A stretch of DNA of 64,000 bases from Candidatus Puniceispirillum marinum IMCC1322 (GCF_000024465.1 NC_014010.1:1798001-1862000), one strand, 5' to 3'. Shown: positions 18,921-28,683, numbered from the stretch's first letter. Notes: generated by a model from the sequence alone, not told the origin. Numbers and translations are program-made.

Positions 18921-19580
18921 ATGACCGCTAAAAAGACGCCCAAAATGACATCTGAAATGACATCTGAAATGACACCTGAAATGACGCCTGAAACTGTGCA
19001 GGACATGCTAAATGTTTCACGTGAAACAATTGATAAATTTGCCATCTACCTTGCGTTGCTGGAAAAATGGCAAAAATCGGTGAATCTGGTTGCCCGGGCA
19101 ACGCTGGATATTGCCTGGCAGCGACATATTCTTGATTCGGGGCAGTTAGCCCGCTATTTGCCTGCCGGATGCAAGACCATTCTGGATGTGGGCAGTGGGG
19201 CTGGTTTCCCCGGGCTAGTGTTGTCGATTATGCAGGATGCAACGGTGCATATGGTCGAATCAGATCACAAAAAAACTGTTTTTTTACAGACAGTTATAAG
19301 GAAATTAGACCTGTCAGCCGTGGTTCATAATGAACGTATCGAAAGCTTGCCAGCGATGGTGCCGGATGTGATCACAGCGCGCGCCTTTGCGCCGCTGGGC
19401 AAAGCCATCACGCTGCTGGCACCGCATATGCGACCAGATACGGTTTTACTGCTTCTCAAAGGCCGGAATGTCGAAGAAGAATTGACCGAAATGCCAGATT
19501 ATCCCATCATGGCGGCGGTCACCTATCCAAGCCTGTCTGATCCTGAAGGCATGGTTTTACAGTTAACCCAAGATCATTAG
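18921..19580 (+). CDS. rsmG: 16S rRNA (guanine527-N7)-methyltransferase RsmG (GidB)
   Basis: SAM-dependent methyltransferase of up to 219 aa. SAM motif I is ILDVGSGAGFPGLVL (about residues 90-104), preceded by the substrate segment KSVNLVARATL. The first 28 residues include four tandem tetrapeptides (MTSE, MTSE, MTPE, MTPE) encoded by a 12-bp repeat at 18945-18992. Translation could instead start at the ATG at 19005 (MLNVSRETIDKF), the usual family N-terminus. A parS (19013-19028) lies within the VSRET codons. parA follows after 47 bp. Confidence 0.94.
   Translation: MTAKKTPKMTSEMTSEMTPEMTPETVQDMLNVSRETIDKFAIYLALLEKWQKSVNLVARATLDIAWQRHILDSGQLARYLPAGCKTILDVGSGAGFPGLVLSIMQDATVHMVESDHKKTVFLQTVIRKLDLSAVVHNERIESLPAMVPDVITARAFAPLGKAITLLAPHMRPDTVLLLLKGRNVEEELTEMPDYPIMAAVTYPSLSDPEGMVLQLTQDH
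19013..19028. promoter_or_regulatory. parS: parS site 8, inside rsmG
   Basis: Perfect 16-bp parS palindrome at the 5' end of the rsmG coding region, read as VSRET. A parS at this gidB location is known from several bacterial phyla. It is the parS nearest to parA (about 600 bp). Confidence 0.95.
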
Positions 19581-19627
19581 ACTCAAGATCAATGATTTAC
19601 ATTATTGACGTTATGTCGGGGTATTGA

Positions 19628-20410
19628 ATGAATAGTGAAGCACGCATCATTGCGGTAGCAAATCAAAAAGGTGGTGTTGGCAAAACGACAACGTCGGTCA
19701 ATCTGGCAACCGCGTTGGCCGCCTGTGGCCGTAAAGTGCTGTTGGTTGATTTTGACCCGCAAGGCAATGCCAGCACAGGTTTTGGTATCGATCATGCGCA
19801 ACGTGAGCATAATAGCTATCATGTCGTGATTGGGCAGACGCCAGCAAGTGCCGCTATTCAGGGTACGATTGTGCCGCGCCTTGATATTATTCCGGCTGTT
19901 GTCGATTTATCGGCTGCTGAAATTGAGCTGATTGATGTCGCGCGCCGTGAATATTGTCTTGCCGATGCGATTGCCACGGTAGCGGATGACTATGATTATG
20001 TGATCATTGACTGCCCGCCATCGCTTGGCTTGCTGACAGTGAATGCATTATGCGCGGCAGCATCGGTTCTGATTCCTTTGCAATGCGAATTCTATGCGCT
20101 GGAAGGGTTAAGTCAGCTCATGCGCACGATTGATGCGGTGCGTGGTGGAATCAACCCAAGGCTGGAGATGCAGGGGGTTGTGCTGACGATGTTCGATAGC
20201 CGCAATAAATTATCCGAATCGGTGGAAAATGATGTACGCGCACATCTTGGCGCTGTCGTTTATAACACGGTCATTCCGCGTAATGTCCGCGTGTCCGAAG
20301 CGCCATCATTCGGACAGCCGGTTTTGATGTATGATCTGAAATGTGTCGGGGCACAGGCCTATGCCGCGCTGGCCGCCGAACTACTGACGCAAGAGAAGGA
20401 TGCCGCCTAA
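19628..20410 (+). CDS. parA: Chromosome partitioning ATPase ParA
   Basis: Walker-type ATPase of 260 aa. It has the deviant Walker A KGGVGKTTTSVNLA with the signature lysine, VDFDPQGNASTG (A') and YVIIDCPPSLG (Walker B). ParA forms a nucleoid-bound gradient that moves ParB-parS complexes and so the replication origins. GGGG lies upstream of the ATG. The stop TAA shares one base with the ATG of parB. Confidence 0.97.
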   Translation: MNSEARIIAVANQKGGVGKTTTSVNLATALAACGRKVLLVDFDPQGNASTGFGIDHAQREHNSYHVVIGQTPASAAIQGTIVPRLDIIPAVVDLSAAEIELIDVARREYCLADAIATVADDYDYVIIDCPPSLGLLTVNALCAAASVLIPLQCEFYALEGLSQLMRTIDAVRGGINPRLEMQGVVLTMFDSRNKLSESVENDVRAHLGAVVYNTVIPRNVRVSEAPSFGQPVLMYDLKCVGAQAYAALAAELLTQEKDAA

Positions 20411-21495
20411 TGGCCAAGACGCCGTCAAAGAAAGCCCCTGCCAAGCAAGCTGCCACAAAAACCAGCAGTCCGGAAAAGGTTATCCCAAAACATCCAGCAC
20501 GAGGTTTGGGACGCGGTCTGTCATCATTGCTTGGTGATGCCGGTATTGCGGCAGCTACAACAAATGCGAATCCGAATACAGCTTCGGGCGTGGCCACACC
20601 ACCCGAAATGGCAACGTCACCATTATCGGCTGATGCCAAGGCGACAAAAGCGGGTATTGCATCTGGCGTGACCGGAAATATAACTGCGGGTGTTATTGAT
20701 ATTCCGGTTGAATGGATCAATTCAGGCCCGTGGCAACCGCGTTTGAAATTTGACAAAACCGCGCTGGCCGAGCTGGCTGAATCGATACGCCAGAAAGGCA
20801 TTATGCAACCGGTTCTGGTGCGGCAAAGCGCGGATAATCCGCAACGTTATCAATTGATCGCCGGAGAACGGCGCTGGCGTGCCGCGCAATTGGCACAGTT
20901 GCATACAGTACCAGCGATCCTGCGCGATATCAGCGATGTCGAAGCTTATGAGCTGGCCTTGATCGAAAATGTGCAACGTACCGATCTGACAGTCATTGAA
21001 GAAGCGCTGGGATATCAGAATCTGATTTCCAAGCATAAATACAAACAAGAGCAACTATCTGAATTAATTGGAAAATCAAGAAGTCATATTGCCAATCTTC
21101 TGCGTCTGCTTAGCTTGCCGAGTGATGTGATGACAATGGTTGCTGACGGCCAGCTGACGATGGGACAGGTGCGCCCCTTGATCGGGCATGAAGATGCGTC
21201 GGCATTGGCCGAGGAAATTATCAGCAAAAATCTGTCGGCGCGGCAGGTCGAAGCGCTGGTCAAACGACGCGGCGAAACAGATACGACGTCTGGTCAGGAT
21301 GATCATGGCAAAGCAGGATCAACGGCATCTGAAAAATCTACCGATATTCTGGCGTTGGAAGCGCGTGCGGCGGAACAGCTGGGTCTGGCGATGACGGTTG
21401 ATTGGGATGCGTCTAAAGCAAGCGGCAAGCTGGTGTTTCATTGCGAGGATTTTGCCCAAATCACCTTTATTCTGGAACAGCTGGGGCTGGAATAG
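20410..21495 (+). CDS. parB: Chromosome partitioning protein ParB
   Basis: CTPase and parS-binding protein of 361 aa. After a basic, disordered N-terminus (Lys/Ala/Pro-rich, ParA-interacting region with LGRGLSSLLGD) come the ParB/Srx CTP-binding domain with GERRWRAAQLA, ENVQRTDLTVIEEA, then the helix-turn-helix QEQLSELIGKSRSHIANLLRLLSLP and a C-terminal dimer domain. The frame is open from 20341, but the start overlapping the parA stop is natural. The last base of its stop begins the first copy of a hairpin array. Confidence 0.96.
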   Translation: MAKTPSKKAPAKQAATKTSSPEKVIPKHPARGLGRGLSSLLGDAGIAAATTNANPNTASGVATPPEMATSPLSADAKATKAGIASGVTGNITAGVIDIPVEWINSGPWQPRLKFDKTALAELAESIRQKGIMQPVLVRQSADNPQRYQLIAGERRWRAAQLAQLHTVPAILRDISDVEAYELALIENVQRTDLTVIEEALGYQNLISKHKYKQEQLSELIGKSRSHIANLLRLLSLPSDVMTMVADGQLTMGQVRPLIGHEDASALAEEIISKNLSARQVEALVKRRGETDTTSGQDDHGKAGSTASEKSTDILALEARAAEQLGLAMTVDWDASKASGKLVFHCEDFAQITFILEQLGLE

Positions 21496-21707
21496 CATCA
21501 TCCAATCAAGCGCAGCGAAGATTGATAAGATGATCGCGGGTGATATAAGCATCATCCAATCAAGCGCAGCGAAGATTGATAAGATGATCGCGGGTGATAT
21601 AAGCATCATCCAATCAAGCGTAGCGAAGATTGATAAGATGATCGCGGGTGATATAAGCATCATCCAATCAAGCGCAGCGAAGATTGATAAGATGATCGCG
21701 CTTAACT
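21495..21707. repeat. 54-bp tandem hairpin array, 4 copies, 3' of parB
   Basis: Four copies start at 21495, 21549, 21603 and 21657, beginning within the parB stop codon. Unit: GCATCATC, then AATCAAGCGCAGCGAAGATT as the inner hairpin (AATC...GATT), then GATAAGATGATCGC and a GGTGATATAA spacer. The outer arms resemble those of the rho and yggS arrays. Copies differ at one or two positions only. A diverged fifth element (GCCTCATCCGGCTG... to AAGATGATCG) follows at 21711-21751. Confidence 0.9.
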
Positions 21708-21759
21708 AAGCCTCATCCGGCTGTAGTGCAAAGAAAGCCGCAAGATGATCGTGGAATCA

Positions 21760-22794
21760 TCAGGAACGTGCGCGCAGGCACAGACCCAATAGACCCTGCA
21801 TACAGATCACCCGATCATCGGGGCTGGATGATTTCAGCGCAAGCTCGATATCCTGTAGCTTATCAAGGGCGGCCATCGCCTGTTGATAGCCCCATTTGTT
21901 TAATTGCGCAGCCATGCGCCCCTGTAATTTGAAATGCACAGGTGGGCGTAGTGACTTTATTGCCATATCGCGCGAACTGCCTGTTGATACGGCATGTGCC
22001 GCGATCAGCAAACTGCGGAAATAATTATGACAGCCGCGAATGACCATGACTGGATTGGCATCTTCCGACCAGGCTTTGGTGATAGCGCTTTGCAGACGCG
22101 GAATATCCCCATCAGCAACAGCACCCGCCACATCATCGATTGCCAGAACGGTGCTGTCTTCGAGGGCATCTTCAATATCTTGCGCGGTAAGGGTGCCGCC
22201 CTGCCCCGCCATCAGTGACAGCTTTTCGATTTCACGACGTGAACTGGCACGATCAGCACCCAATTTGGCAACAATCAGATCCATGACCGGGCGATCAATA
22301 TTGATAGATAATGCAGCAAAGCTGGTTTGAACAAGATCACGGATGGTGCCGCTATCATCAGCATAACATCCGATTGAGGCACAGATATCACCTGTTTCGA
22401 ACAATTTGACGATCGCATGCCGCGTTGTTGTTTCGCGCGCTTCGACAATAAGCACAGCCCCTTCAAGCGGGGGGGTGTTGTCGCGCGGTGTCAGCGCCAA
22501 TTTGCAAGCCTCGACAAGTTCGGTGCCACGGCCACGAACAAGCACCAGGCGGGTATCGGCAAAAACGGCAATGCTGGAAAGCGCATCGGCAATCACACTG
22601 ACATCATTTTCAATGGCGCGGCTATCAAGGCGGGTCACCGAAAAGACATCATCGAGATTGTCACTGTAATGACTGGCAAGTGCCAGGGCGCGTTCATGGA
22701 TCAGGCCGATATCATTACCATGAAACAAAAAGGCGCGCATATGCGCGGGGGGGTGGTTGAGAAGACCTGCAATCTGCCGGGTCTGAACTTTCAT
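21760..22794 (-). CDS. holA: DNA polymerase III delta subunit
   Basis: Clamp-loader delta subunit of 344 aa, which opens the beta clamp. Family features are the N-terminal RAFLFHGNDIGLIHERA and the C-terminal region with VMVIRGCHNYFRSLLIAA. The order leuS-lptE-holA is standard in Alphaproteobacteria. Its ATG overlaps the lptE stop by 4 bp. It is convergent with parB, the hairpin array lying between the two. Confidence 0.93.
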   Translation of the reverse strand: MKVQTRQIAGLLNHPPAHMRAFLFHGNDIGLIHERALALASHYSDNLDDVFSVTRLDSRAIENDVSVIADALSSIAVFADTRLVLVRGRGTELVEACKLALTPRDNTPPLEGAVLIVEARETTTRHAIVKLFETGDICASIGCYADDSGTIRDLVQTSFAALSINIDRPVMDLIVAKLGADRASSRREIEKLSLMAGQGGTLTAQDIEDALEDSTVLAIDDVAGAVADGDIPRLQSAITKAWSEDANPVMVIRGCHNYFRSLLIAAHAVSTGSSRDMAIKSLRPPVHFKLQGRMAAQLNKWGYQQAMAALDKLQDIELALKSSSPDDRVICMQGLLGLCLRARS

Positions 22795-23288
22795 GTCTGG
22801 GCTATGGAGAGAAAATATAGCTGTAAGCGCCGCCGCACGCGTTCAGCCAGTAATGTGGCAAGACGGCGCTTGGCCTGCAATTTGGACTGTTCAATGCCAT
22901 AAGTCGATGAAACAGTACCTAACGTGGCACTGGCAGTTACCGTATTTTTGATCGCGACTTCATTGGTATTTATATCGGTGAGGGTAAAGGATACCGTCAT
23001 GGTCATCTTTTTGAAATCGGATGAAACGCCGCGTACCGCAAAAGCTTCGGTTGATCCGATCGAAATTGAACTGGATAGGCGATATCTGGGTTCAGCCGCA
23101 TAGCTGCTGAACATGGCCTGGCGAAGGTTTCGGCTGTAAATTTGCCCATCACGGCCAGCCACGGTAACAATTTCGACGCTGGCAAGATTATCGATCATCG
23201 CCGTATCGACCTGCTGTTGGGACAAGGATGTGCACCCGCCTAGCATAAGCGCACAAACAAGGCTGATGATGGTATTACGCAACGACAT
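22791..23288 (-). CDS. lptE: LPS-assembly lipoprotein LptE
   Basis: Outer-membrane lipoprotein of 165 aa with signal peptide and lipobox LGGCTS (Cys near residue 19). The body matches the short alphaproteobacterial LptE type, with [23 protein letters not shown] and a C-terminal basic helix. LptE plugs the LptD barrel that inserts LPS. AGGATT precedes the ATG. The first 14 bp overlap the leuS 3' end. Sequence similarity in this family is weak, so the call leans on position and lipobox. Confidence 0.85.
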   Translation of the reverse strand: MSLRNTIISLVCALMLGGCTSLSQQQVDTAMIDNLASVEIVTVAGRDGQIYSRNLRQAMFSSYAAEPRYRLSSSISIGSTEAFAVRGVSSDFKKMTMTVSFTLTDINTNEVAIKNTVTASATLGTVSSTYGIEQSKLQAKRRLATLLAERVRRRLQLYFLSIAQT

Positions 23289-25863
23289 TTATAATCCTGT
23301 TTGGCACAACGATAATCCGCTTTGGTGTCTTGCCCTCAAGATATCGGGAAACCGCCTCGGATGCCAATGCTTTTGCTTCGGCCTCGTCAGTTGGACAATC
23401 TCGCGGCAAGGTGATGGTGGCGCGCAATTTGCCATTCACCTGGACACCGATTTCCACTTCATCATCGGCGGCGAGCGCCGGGTCGGCCACCGGCCATGCG
23501 GCATTAGCCAGCATGCTGTCATGACCAAGCATATGCCACATTTCTTCGGCAATATGCGGGGTCAGGGGGGCGATAAGCTTGGTAAGATTTTCAATAGCCA
23601 TCCGGCGCGCCTCGGCAGAACCGACAGTATCGGGGGCAAGATTGGTGATTGCGTTCGATAGTGTGTGTAGCTGGGCAACCGCACGGTTAAAGCGGAATTC
23701 CTCGATATCTCTGGAGATCGCCAGAATGGTTTTATGCACTGTTTTGACAAGATCGAGTGCTTTCTGATCGGCATTGTCAGGCATTTTTGCGCCAGCTGCG
23801 GCAAGGCTGTCATCAGTTGCCAGCCGCCAGATTTTTTTCAGAAAGCGTGAGGCGCCTTCAACCCCGGATTCAGTCCATTCGAGATCACGTTCGGGCGGCG
23901 AATCCGACAGCATGAACAGGCGCGCTGTGTCAGCCCCATAAGTGTCAATGATGATTTCCGGATCAACAACATTGCGCTTGGACTTGCTCATCTTTTCGAT
24001 GCGTCCGGCGGTGATCGCAGATTTATCACTGCGCATGACCCAGTCATCACCATCGCGTTCGACATCAGTCGGGAACAGCCATTTGCCATGCTGATCCTGA
24101 AAGGTCTGATGGCAGACCATGCCCTGTGTCATCAGACCGGCAAAAGGCTCATCAAGGGTGAGATATCCGACTTCGCTCAGCGCGCGGGTGAAAAAGCGCG
24201 AATAAAGCAGATGCAGAACCGCATGTTCAACGCCGCCAATATATTGATCGACCGGCATCCAATAATGTGCCGCTTCGGGGCTGAAGCCATGCGGATGTTT
24301 AGGGTCACAATAACGCAGGAAATACCATGAACTTTCAAAGAATGTGTCAAATGTGTCCTGTTCACGGGTCGCCGTGGTACCGCATTTCGGACAATCCACA
24401 TGTTTCCAGCTTGGGTGATTGGCCAGCGGATTGCCAGGCTGGGTGAAATCGACATCTTCGGGAAGTTGAACCGGGAGTTGATCGTCAGGCACAGGTACCG
24501 CGCCGCACGTGTCACAATGAATGATCGGGATCGGACATCCCCAATAGCGTTGCCGCGAAACACCCCAGTCACGGAGCCGGAACGTGGTTTCAGCCGCACC
24601 AGACCCAGCATCGGCAAGGGTTTTGAAAGCCGCCTGTTTGCCTGCTTCGACATCAAGCCCGTTCCATGGTCCCGAATTGATCAGCTTACCAGGACCCGTA
24701 TAGGCGGTGTCGGTGATCGCAAAATCAGACGCATCAGCATCTTCAGGCAGGACCACCGGCAACACCGGCAAGCCATAGGCCGTGGCAAAATCAAGATCGC
24801 GCTGATCATGTGCTGGACAGCCAAAAATAGCGCCAGTGCCATATTCCATCAGCACAAAATTGGCGATATGAACAGGCAAGGTTGCGCCGTCAATAACCGG
24901 ATGCGCAACACGCAGACCCGTGTCATAGCCTTTTTTATCGGCCGTTTCGACCGCGGCTTCGGACGTGCCTAATGTGGCACATTCGGCGGCAAAATCAGCT
25001 GCGCCTTTATCATGCACGGCAATATCACGCGCCAACGGATGGTTCGCGGCAATGGCAATGAAGGAGGCGCCATATAGCGTATCAGGGCGGGTGGTGAAAA
25101 CGTCGATATCACGGCCAGCATAATCACCAGACGCGGCCTCGGTGATGCGGAAATTAACACGTGCGCCTTCGGATTTACCAATCCAGTTATGCTGCATCAG
25201 ACGTACGCGATCCGGCCAGCGATCAAGCCTGTCAATCGCGGCTAGCAGATCATCTGCATATTTGGTGATGCGTAAAAACCATTGTGATAAAAGCCGCCGT
25301 TCAACCGGCGCACCAGAGCGCCAGCCGCGGCCATCGACAACCTGTTCATTGGCCAAAACCGTATTTTCAACCGGATCCCAATTGACCCAGCTTTCCTTGC
25401 GATAGGCCAGACCGGCCTCGAGGAATTTAAGGAACATGCGTTGTTCATGCTGGTAGTAATCAGGTGTGCAGGTGGCCAGCTCGCGATCCCAATCATAGGA
25501 TAGCCCCATGCTTTTCAGCTGGGTACGCATCGCGGCAATATTTTCAACCGTCCATTTGCCCGGATGAATACCGCGTTCCATCGCCGCATTTTCAGCCGGC
25601 AGGCCAAAGGCATCCCAGCCCATCGGATGTAGGACATTGAAACCCTGGGCACGGCGGAAACGCGCGACAACATCGCCAAGCGTATAATTGCGGACATGCC
25701 CCATATGAATCCGGCCAGACGGATAGGGAAACATTTCCAGCACATAATATTTGGGTTTTGGGTTGGGCTTGTTACTGTCCGGCTGATCGGCGGTGAAACA
25801 GCCTTGATCTTCCCACCGGCGCTGCCATTTCTTTTCAATGGCAGGTGCATCATAATGCGTCAT
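23275..25863 (-). CDS. leuS: Leucyl-tRNA synthetase
   Basis: Class I synthetase of 862 aa. The HIGH-type motif is [15 protein letters not shown] near residue 45; the CP1 editing domain contains [11 protein letters not shown]; the zinc-like segment has CDTCG...CPKCG; the KMSKS motif is EKMSKSKRN near residue 620. The C-terminus is the anticodon-binding domain. AGGATA precedes the ATG. It heads a leuS-lptE-holA operon. Confidence 0.97.
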   Translation of the reverse strand: MTHYDAPAIEKKWQRRWEDQGCFTADQPDSNKPNPKPKYYVLEMFPYPSGRIHMGHVRNYTLGDVVARFRRAQGFNVLHPMGWDAFGLPAENAAMERGIHPGKWTVENIAAMRTQLKSMGLSYDWDRELATCTPDYYQHEQRMFLKFLEAGLAYRKESWVNWDPVENTVLANEQVVDGRGWRSGAPVERRLLSQWFLRITKYADDLLAAIDRLDRWPDRVRLMQHNWIGKSEGARVNFRITEAASGDYAGRDIDVFTTRPDTLYGASFIAIAANHPLARDIAVHDKGAADFAAECATLGTSEAAVETADKKGYDTGLRVAHPVIDGATLPVHIANFVLMEYGTGAIFGCPAHDQRDLDFATAYGLPVLPVVLPEDADASDFAITDTAYTGPGKLINSGPWNGLDVEAGKQAAFKTLADAGSGAAETTFRLRDWGVSRQRYWGCPIPIIHCDTCGAVPVPDDQLPVQLPEDVDFTQPGNPLANHPSWKHVDCPKCGTTATREQDTFDTFFESSWYFLRYCDPKHPHGFSPEAAHYWMPVDQYIGGVEHAVLHLLYSRFFTRALSEVGYLTLDEPFAGLMTQGMVCHQTFQDQHGKWLFPTDVERDGDDWVMRSDKSAITAGRIEKMSKSKRNVVDPEIIIDTYGADTARLFMLSDSPPERDLEWTESGVEGASRFLKKIWRLATDDSLAAAGAKMPDNADQKALDLVKTVHKTILAISRDIEEFRFNRAVAQLHTLSNAITNLAPDTVGSAEARRMAIENLTKLIAPLTPHIAEEMWHMLGHDSMLANAAWPVADPALAADDEVEIGVQVNGKLRATITLPRDCPTDEAEAKALASEAVSRYLEGKTPKRIIVVPNRIINVVA

Positions 25864-25951
25864 GAAATATCCTGTGAACTATCGCGTAAATTATCCCCTA
25901 TGGGGCGCCATATGATCTGATTTATAATCACCGGCGGTCATTGAAATCTGT

Positions 25952-26458
25952 CTATTCGGTGGATTCGGCGATTGACGCGGCACGCATCTCACGGGCGCGT
26001 GTCAGAATAAGCTCTTCAATTTTACTGGCCAAGGCATCGTCGCGCGTGGCTGTGCCCCAGCCGCCATTATCTGCTTTCTGGGCAAATACGCGTACCTGAA
26101 TCGCATCCGAACGCAATTCGCGGCCGACAACGAAAATCATCAGCTTGATGCGCTCATCTGGCCGGTCGGCAAGCGAATACCATTCAGTAAGAATACTGCC
26201 GCCGAATGTATCAACATCGTCAAGCGGTACAAACGCCGCGATTTCCAGCGATGCACGCCATAATAATGCGTTAACCGGCATGCTGTCGTTTTTGTCATCA
26301 GCGCCAAAATCAGCGATTTTTAACCCACCGGTCTTACCAGTCAGAAAAGACACCTCACCTTCTTCTTCGGCAACAGGCTGAATATCTGCGCCTGAACAAC
26401 CTGCCAGAATAAAGCCAAGAGTCACCAAAGTTGCGGCAAGGGAGTGAATGGTTTTCAT
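25952..26458 (-). CDS. DUF3576 family lipoprotein
   Basis: Predicted lipoprotein of about 168 aa with signal MKTIHSLAATLVTLGFILAGC (Cys at about residue 21). The body has NALLWRASLEIAAFVPL, GSILTEWYSLADRPDERIKL and VRVFAQ, the pattern of alphaproteobacterial DUF3576 proteins usually found next to leuS. Its function is unknown. The open frame extends to 26500, but the start at 26458 gives a clean signal peptide. Confidence 0.85.
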   Translation of the reverse strand: MKTIHSLAATLVTLGFILAGCSGADIQPVAEEEGEVSFLTGKTGGLKIADFGADDKNDSMPVNALLWRASLEIAAFVPLDDVDTFGGSILTEWYSLADRPDERIKLMIFVVGRELRSDAIQVRVFAQKADNGGWGTATRDDALASKIEELILTRAREMRAASIAESTE

Positions 26459-26520
26459 GTCAGCGATCCATTGGTAGGTGAAGATGCCAAGAGAATGCAA
26501 ATAGTGCGTTCATTTGTAAA

Positions 26521-26550
26521 GAAAAAAGGGAGGGGCAAGCCCCTCCCTTT
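26521..26550 (-). terminator. Intrinsic terminator of the porin gene
   Basis: On the minus strand a 9-bp GC-rich stem (GGGAGGGGC / GCCCCTCCC, 26528-26547) with a 2-nt loop is followed by a run of six T (26522-26527). This is the clearest Rho-independent terminator in the window and lies 24 bp after the porin stop. Confidence 0.92.
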
Positions 26551-26574
26551 CCATTCGGAATGATAACATTCAAA

Positions 26575-27618
26575 TTAGAATGTTATGCCAACCTTCAAAC
26601 GTGTGTTTGCACCGTCGTTTGTTGTACCAGCAGATGAATCTTTCATCTCAAATGAACGGTTTGTCAAAGACACATACATGCCAGCGGCAGGAACGTACTT
26701 CACACCTAGCTGAGAAGCTTCGAATGTGTCGCCACCGTTTGTGCTACCTGTTGATAGCTCAGATGACAATGAAGTTGCTTCCAAAGTGATAGTGTCTGAC
26801 ATTGCATATGTAACGCCGTAGTCGCTTGTTGACGCTTCGTAACCAGCAGTACCCATTGAGCTACCGCCCTGCTTTACGTCTTTGTCCATGCTGGCTGCAC
26901 GTACTGTGAAGTCACCATAAACAACCTTAACACCAAAGCCGTCCTGAGACGTTTCGTATGAACCTGTACCAGTTGCTAGGTCAGCAGCTGAGTCAACGTC
27001 ATAAGTTGCATAATGGGCAGTAATGCCAACGCCATCAACGTCGATTGCATAAGTTACACCCATCGCAGTTGCGTCAGCTTTAGAAGCTGAACCAGCGTCT
27101 GCCTGTGAGATGCTTACAGTCAAACCGTTAACTGTTGGTGATGTGTACTTGATCTGACCTTTGGCCTCAGAACCAACAACAGTAACTGTGCTCAGACCAG
27201 TTGTCATAGCAGGTGTTGTTGTTGAAGAAATTGACTGAGTACCTGAAAGACCGGCATCAAATGCAGACTGGCCAGCTGATGCTGCTTTAGCAGCGTCATT
27301 GTGCTCACCAAATGCGATCTGGCCCCAATCGTCAGATACATGCATGCGGGCGTCATCATCGACACCATCGTCAACGTGGATTGAACCACCGAATGTCATG
27401 CCTGAGTCAGTTGTTGTTGAACCTGAGATTGTGAAATCTGAGTCCATTGTTGCAGCAGTGTTGTTTGTTGTTGCACCTGAAGCTGTTGCTGCAGCTGTGT
27501 CGTCTGACCATGAGTCATATGCCCATGAAGCAGAAGCTGACAGTGAAACGTCAGCAGAAGCGGCTGAAACGCCACCGATTGCTACCAAAGCGGTAGTCGC
27601 AAGAAGAACCTTACGCAT
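26575..27618 (-). CDS. Outer-membrane porin
   Basis: Porin of 347 aa with a Sec signal (MRKVLLATTALVAIGGVSAASA), alternating beta-strand pattern, Ser/Thr/Asp-rich composition and a C-terminal Phe (LKVGITF) required for BAM assembly. It resembles the Rhodobacter-type general porins common in marine Alphaproteobacteria. Codon use differs visibly from its neighbours (frequent GCT, GTT, TCA), fitting very high expression. A strong terminator follows. Confidence 0.92.
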   Translation of the reverse strand: MRKVLLATTALVAIGGVSAASADVSLSASASWAYDSWSDDTAAATASGATTNNTAATMDSDFTISGSTTTDSGMTFGGSIHVDDGVDDDARMHVSDDWGQIAFGEHNDAAKAASAGQSAFDAGLSGTQSISSTTTPAMTTGLSTVTVVGSEAKGQIKYTSPTVNGLTVSISQADAGSASKADATAMGVTYAIDVDGVGITAHYATYDVDSAADLATGTGSYETSQDGFGVKVVYGDFTVRAASMDKDVKQGGSSMGTAGYEASTSDYGVTYAMSDTITLEATSLSSELSTGSTNGGDTFEASQLGVKYVPAAGMYVSLTNRSFEMKDSSAGTTNDGANTRLKVGITF

Positions 27619-27991
27619 GTTAAATCTCCCTTAGAGAAAATATGTCACCATTGACATGAAGGCAGAATATTAAGTTTTGCTAAATTAACAAGTTATGGTG
27701 AACGCAGATGAAACATATTTCTCTAATGTGTGATAAATTTACAACAGTGTTGCGAAAGTGATGTGCCACGCGGACAAAAAGGCTAAACAAATTGGATGAT
27801 GGGTCGGGTTGCCATGTTTTATTTATTTGGCGCACATGCGTCGTCACAGATGTTTTACATCTGTTCGGGATGTGCTCTATCAACATTGCCGCACATGCGT
27901 CGTCACAGATGTTTTACATCTGTTCGGGATGTGCTCTAGTATCACGCTGTAAAACGGACACAGCAGACGGGAATCAATTCAGGTGGCGGTA
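27619..27991. other. Porin-yggS gap with porin promoter region
   Basis: No credible gene. The first 150 bp upstream of the porin are AT-rich and should hold its promoter. The right half carries two copies of a palindromic repeat (listed separately). Confidence 0.6.
27832..27938. repeat. 48-bp nested palindrome, 2 direct copies
   Basis: Identical copies lie at 27832-27879 and 27891-27938, a 59-bp period. Each folds as nested arms: outer GCACAT...ATGTGC and inner ACAGATG TTTT ACATCTGT. This is the same two-level design as the GCATCATC arrays but with unrelated bases. It sits just before the yggS start region. Confidence 0.88.
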
Positions 27992-28663
27992 ATGACAGCA
28001 ATTCACGATAATCTGAAAGCAGTACAGGATAAGATTCAGGCGGCGGCGCGTGCGGATGCCCATGCGGATGCAGATGAACCGACACTTGTGGCGGTTAGCA
28101 AACGCCAGCCAGATGACCGGATCGATGCCGCACTTGACGCTGGCCAGCGCTGTTTTGGTGAAAACCGTGTGCAGGAAGCGCAAACACGCTGGGCCGCGCG
28201 CCGCGCTGCCTATCCGGATTTGATATTACATCTGATTGGTGCCCTGCAAACCAATAAAGCCGCCGATGCGGTGGCTTTATTTGACGTGATCGAAGTTGTT
28301 GACCGCCCCAAGCTGGCGCGTGCATTAAGCGGTGAAATGGCCAAGCAGAACCGGCAACTTGATTGCTATATTCAGGTCAATACGGGTGATGAACCGCAAA
28401 AGTCCGGCATCAGCCCGGCCGATGTTGATGATTTTATCGCCCAATGCCGTGATGAATATGGGCTGAATATTATTGGGCTGATGTGCATACCGCCCGCAGA
28501 TGAGGAACCGGCGATGCATTTTGCGCTATTGGCGACGATTGCCAAACGCAACGGGCTGGATAAATTATCAATGGGCATGAGCGGCGATTATGAAGAGGCT
28601 ATTGGTTTCGGCGCGACGTCGGTGCGTGTTGGTTCGGCAATTTTTGGCGCACGCGACAGCTAG
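27992..28663 (+). CDS. YggS family PLP homeostasis protein
   Basis: PLP-binding protein of about 223 aa, a single-domain alanine-racemase-like barrel. The PLP lysine lies in LVAVSKRQPDD; RCFGENRVQEA and HLIGALQTNKA are conserved (usually GxLQxNK), as are IQVNTGDEPQKSGI and MSMGMSGDYEEAIGFGATSVRVGSAIFG. It controls vitamin B6 pools and amino-acid balance. AGGTGG precedes the ATG at 27992; a GTG at 27983 is in frame but less likely. Confidence 0.94.
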   Translation: MTAIHDNLKAVQDKIQAAARADAHADADEPTLVAVSKRQPDDRIDAALDAGQRCFGENRVQEAQTRWAARRAAYPDLILHLIGALQTNKAADAVALFDVIEVVDRPKLARALSGEMAKQNRQLDCYIQVNTGDEPQKSGISPADVDDFIAQCRDEYGLNIIGLMCIPPADEEPAMHFALLATIAKRNGLDKLSMGMSGDYEEAIGFGATSVRVGSAIFGARDS

Positions 28664-28683
28664 GATGACATTAGAGGGGCGAT

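Noticed and set aside
21319-21663. Minus-strand open frame of 114 codons with a repeated 18-residue hydrophobic unit
   Set aside because: It is only the 54-bp hairpin array read in one frame; 54 is a multiple of 3, so the array translates as a repeat peptide. It also overlaps parB.
27299-27634. 111-codon plus-strand frame opposite the porin
   Set aside because: Antisense shadow of the porin, produced by its biased codon use.
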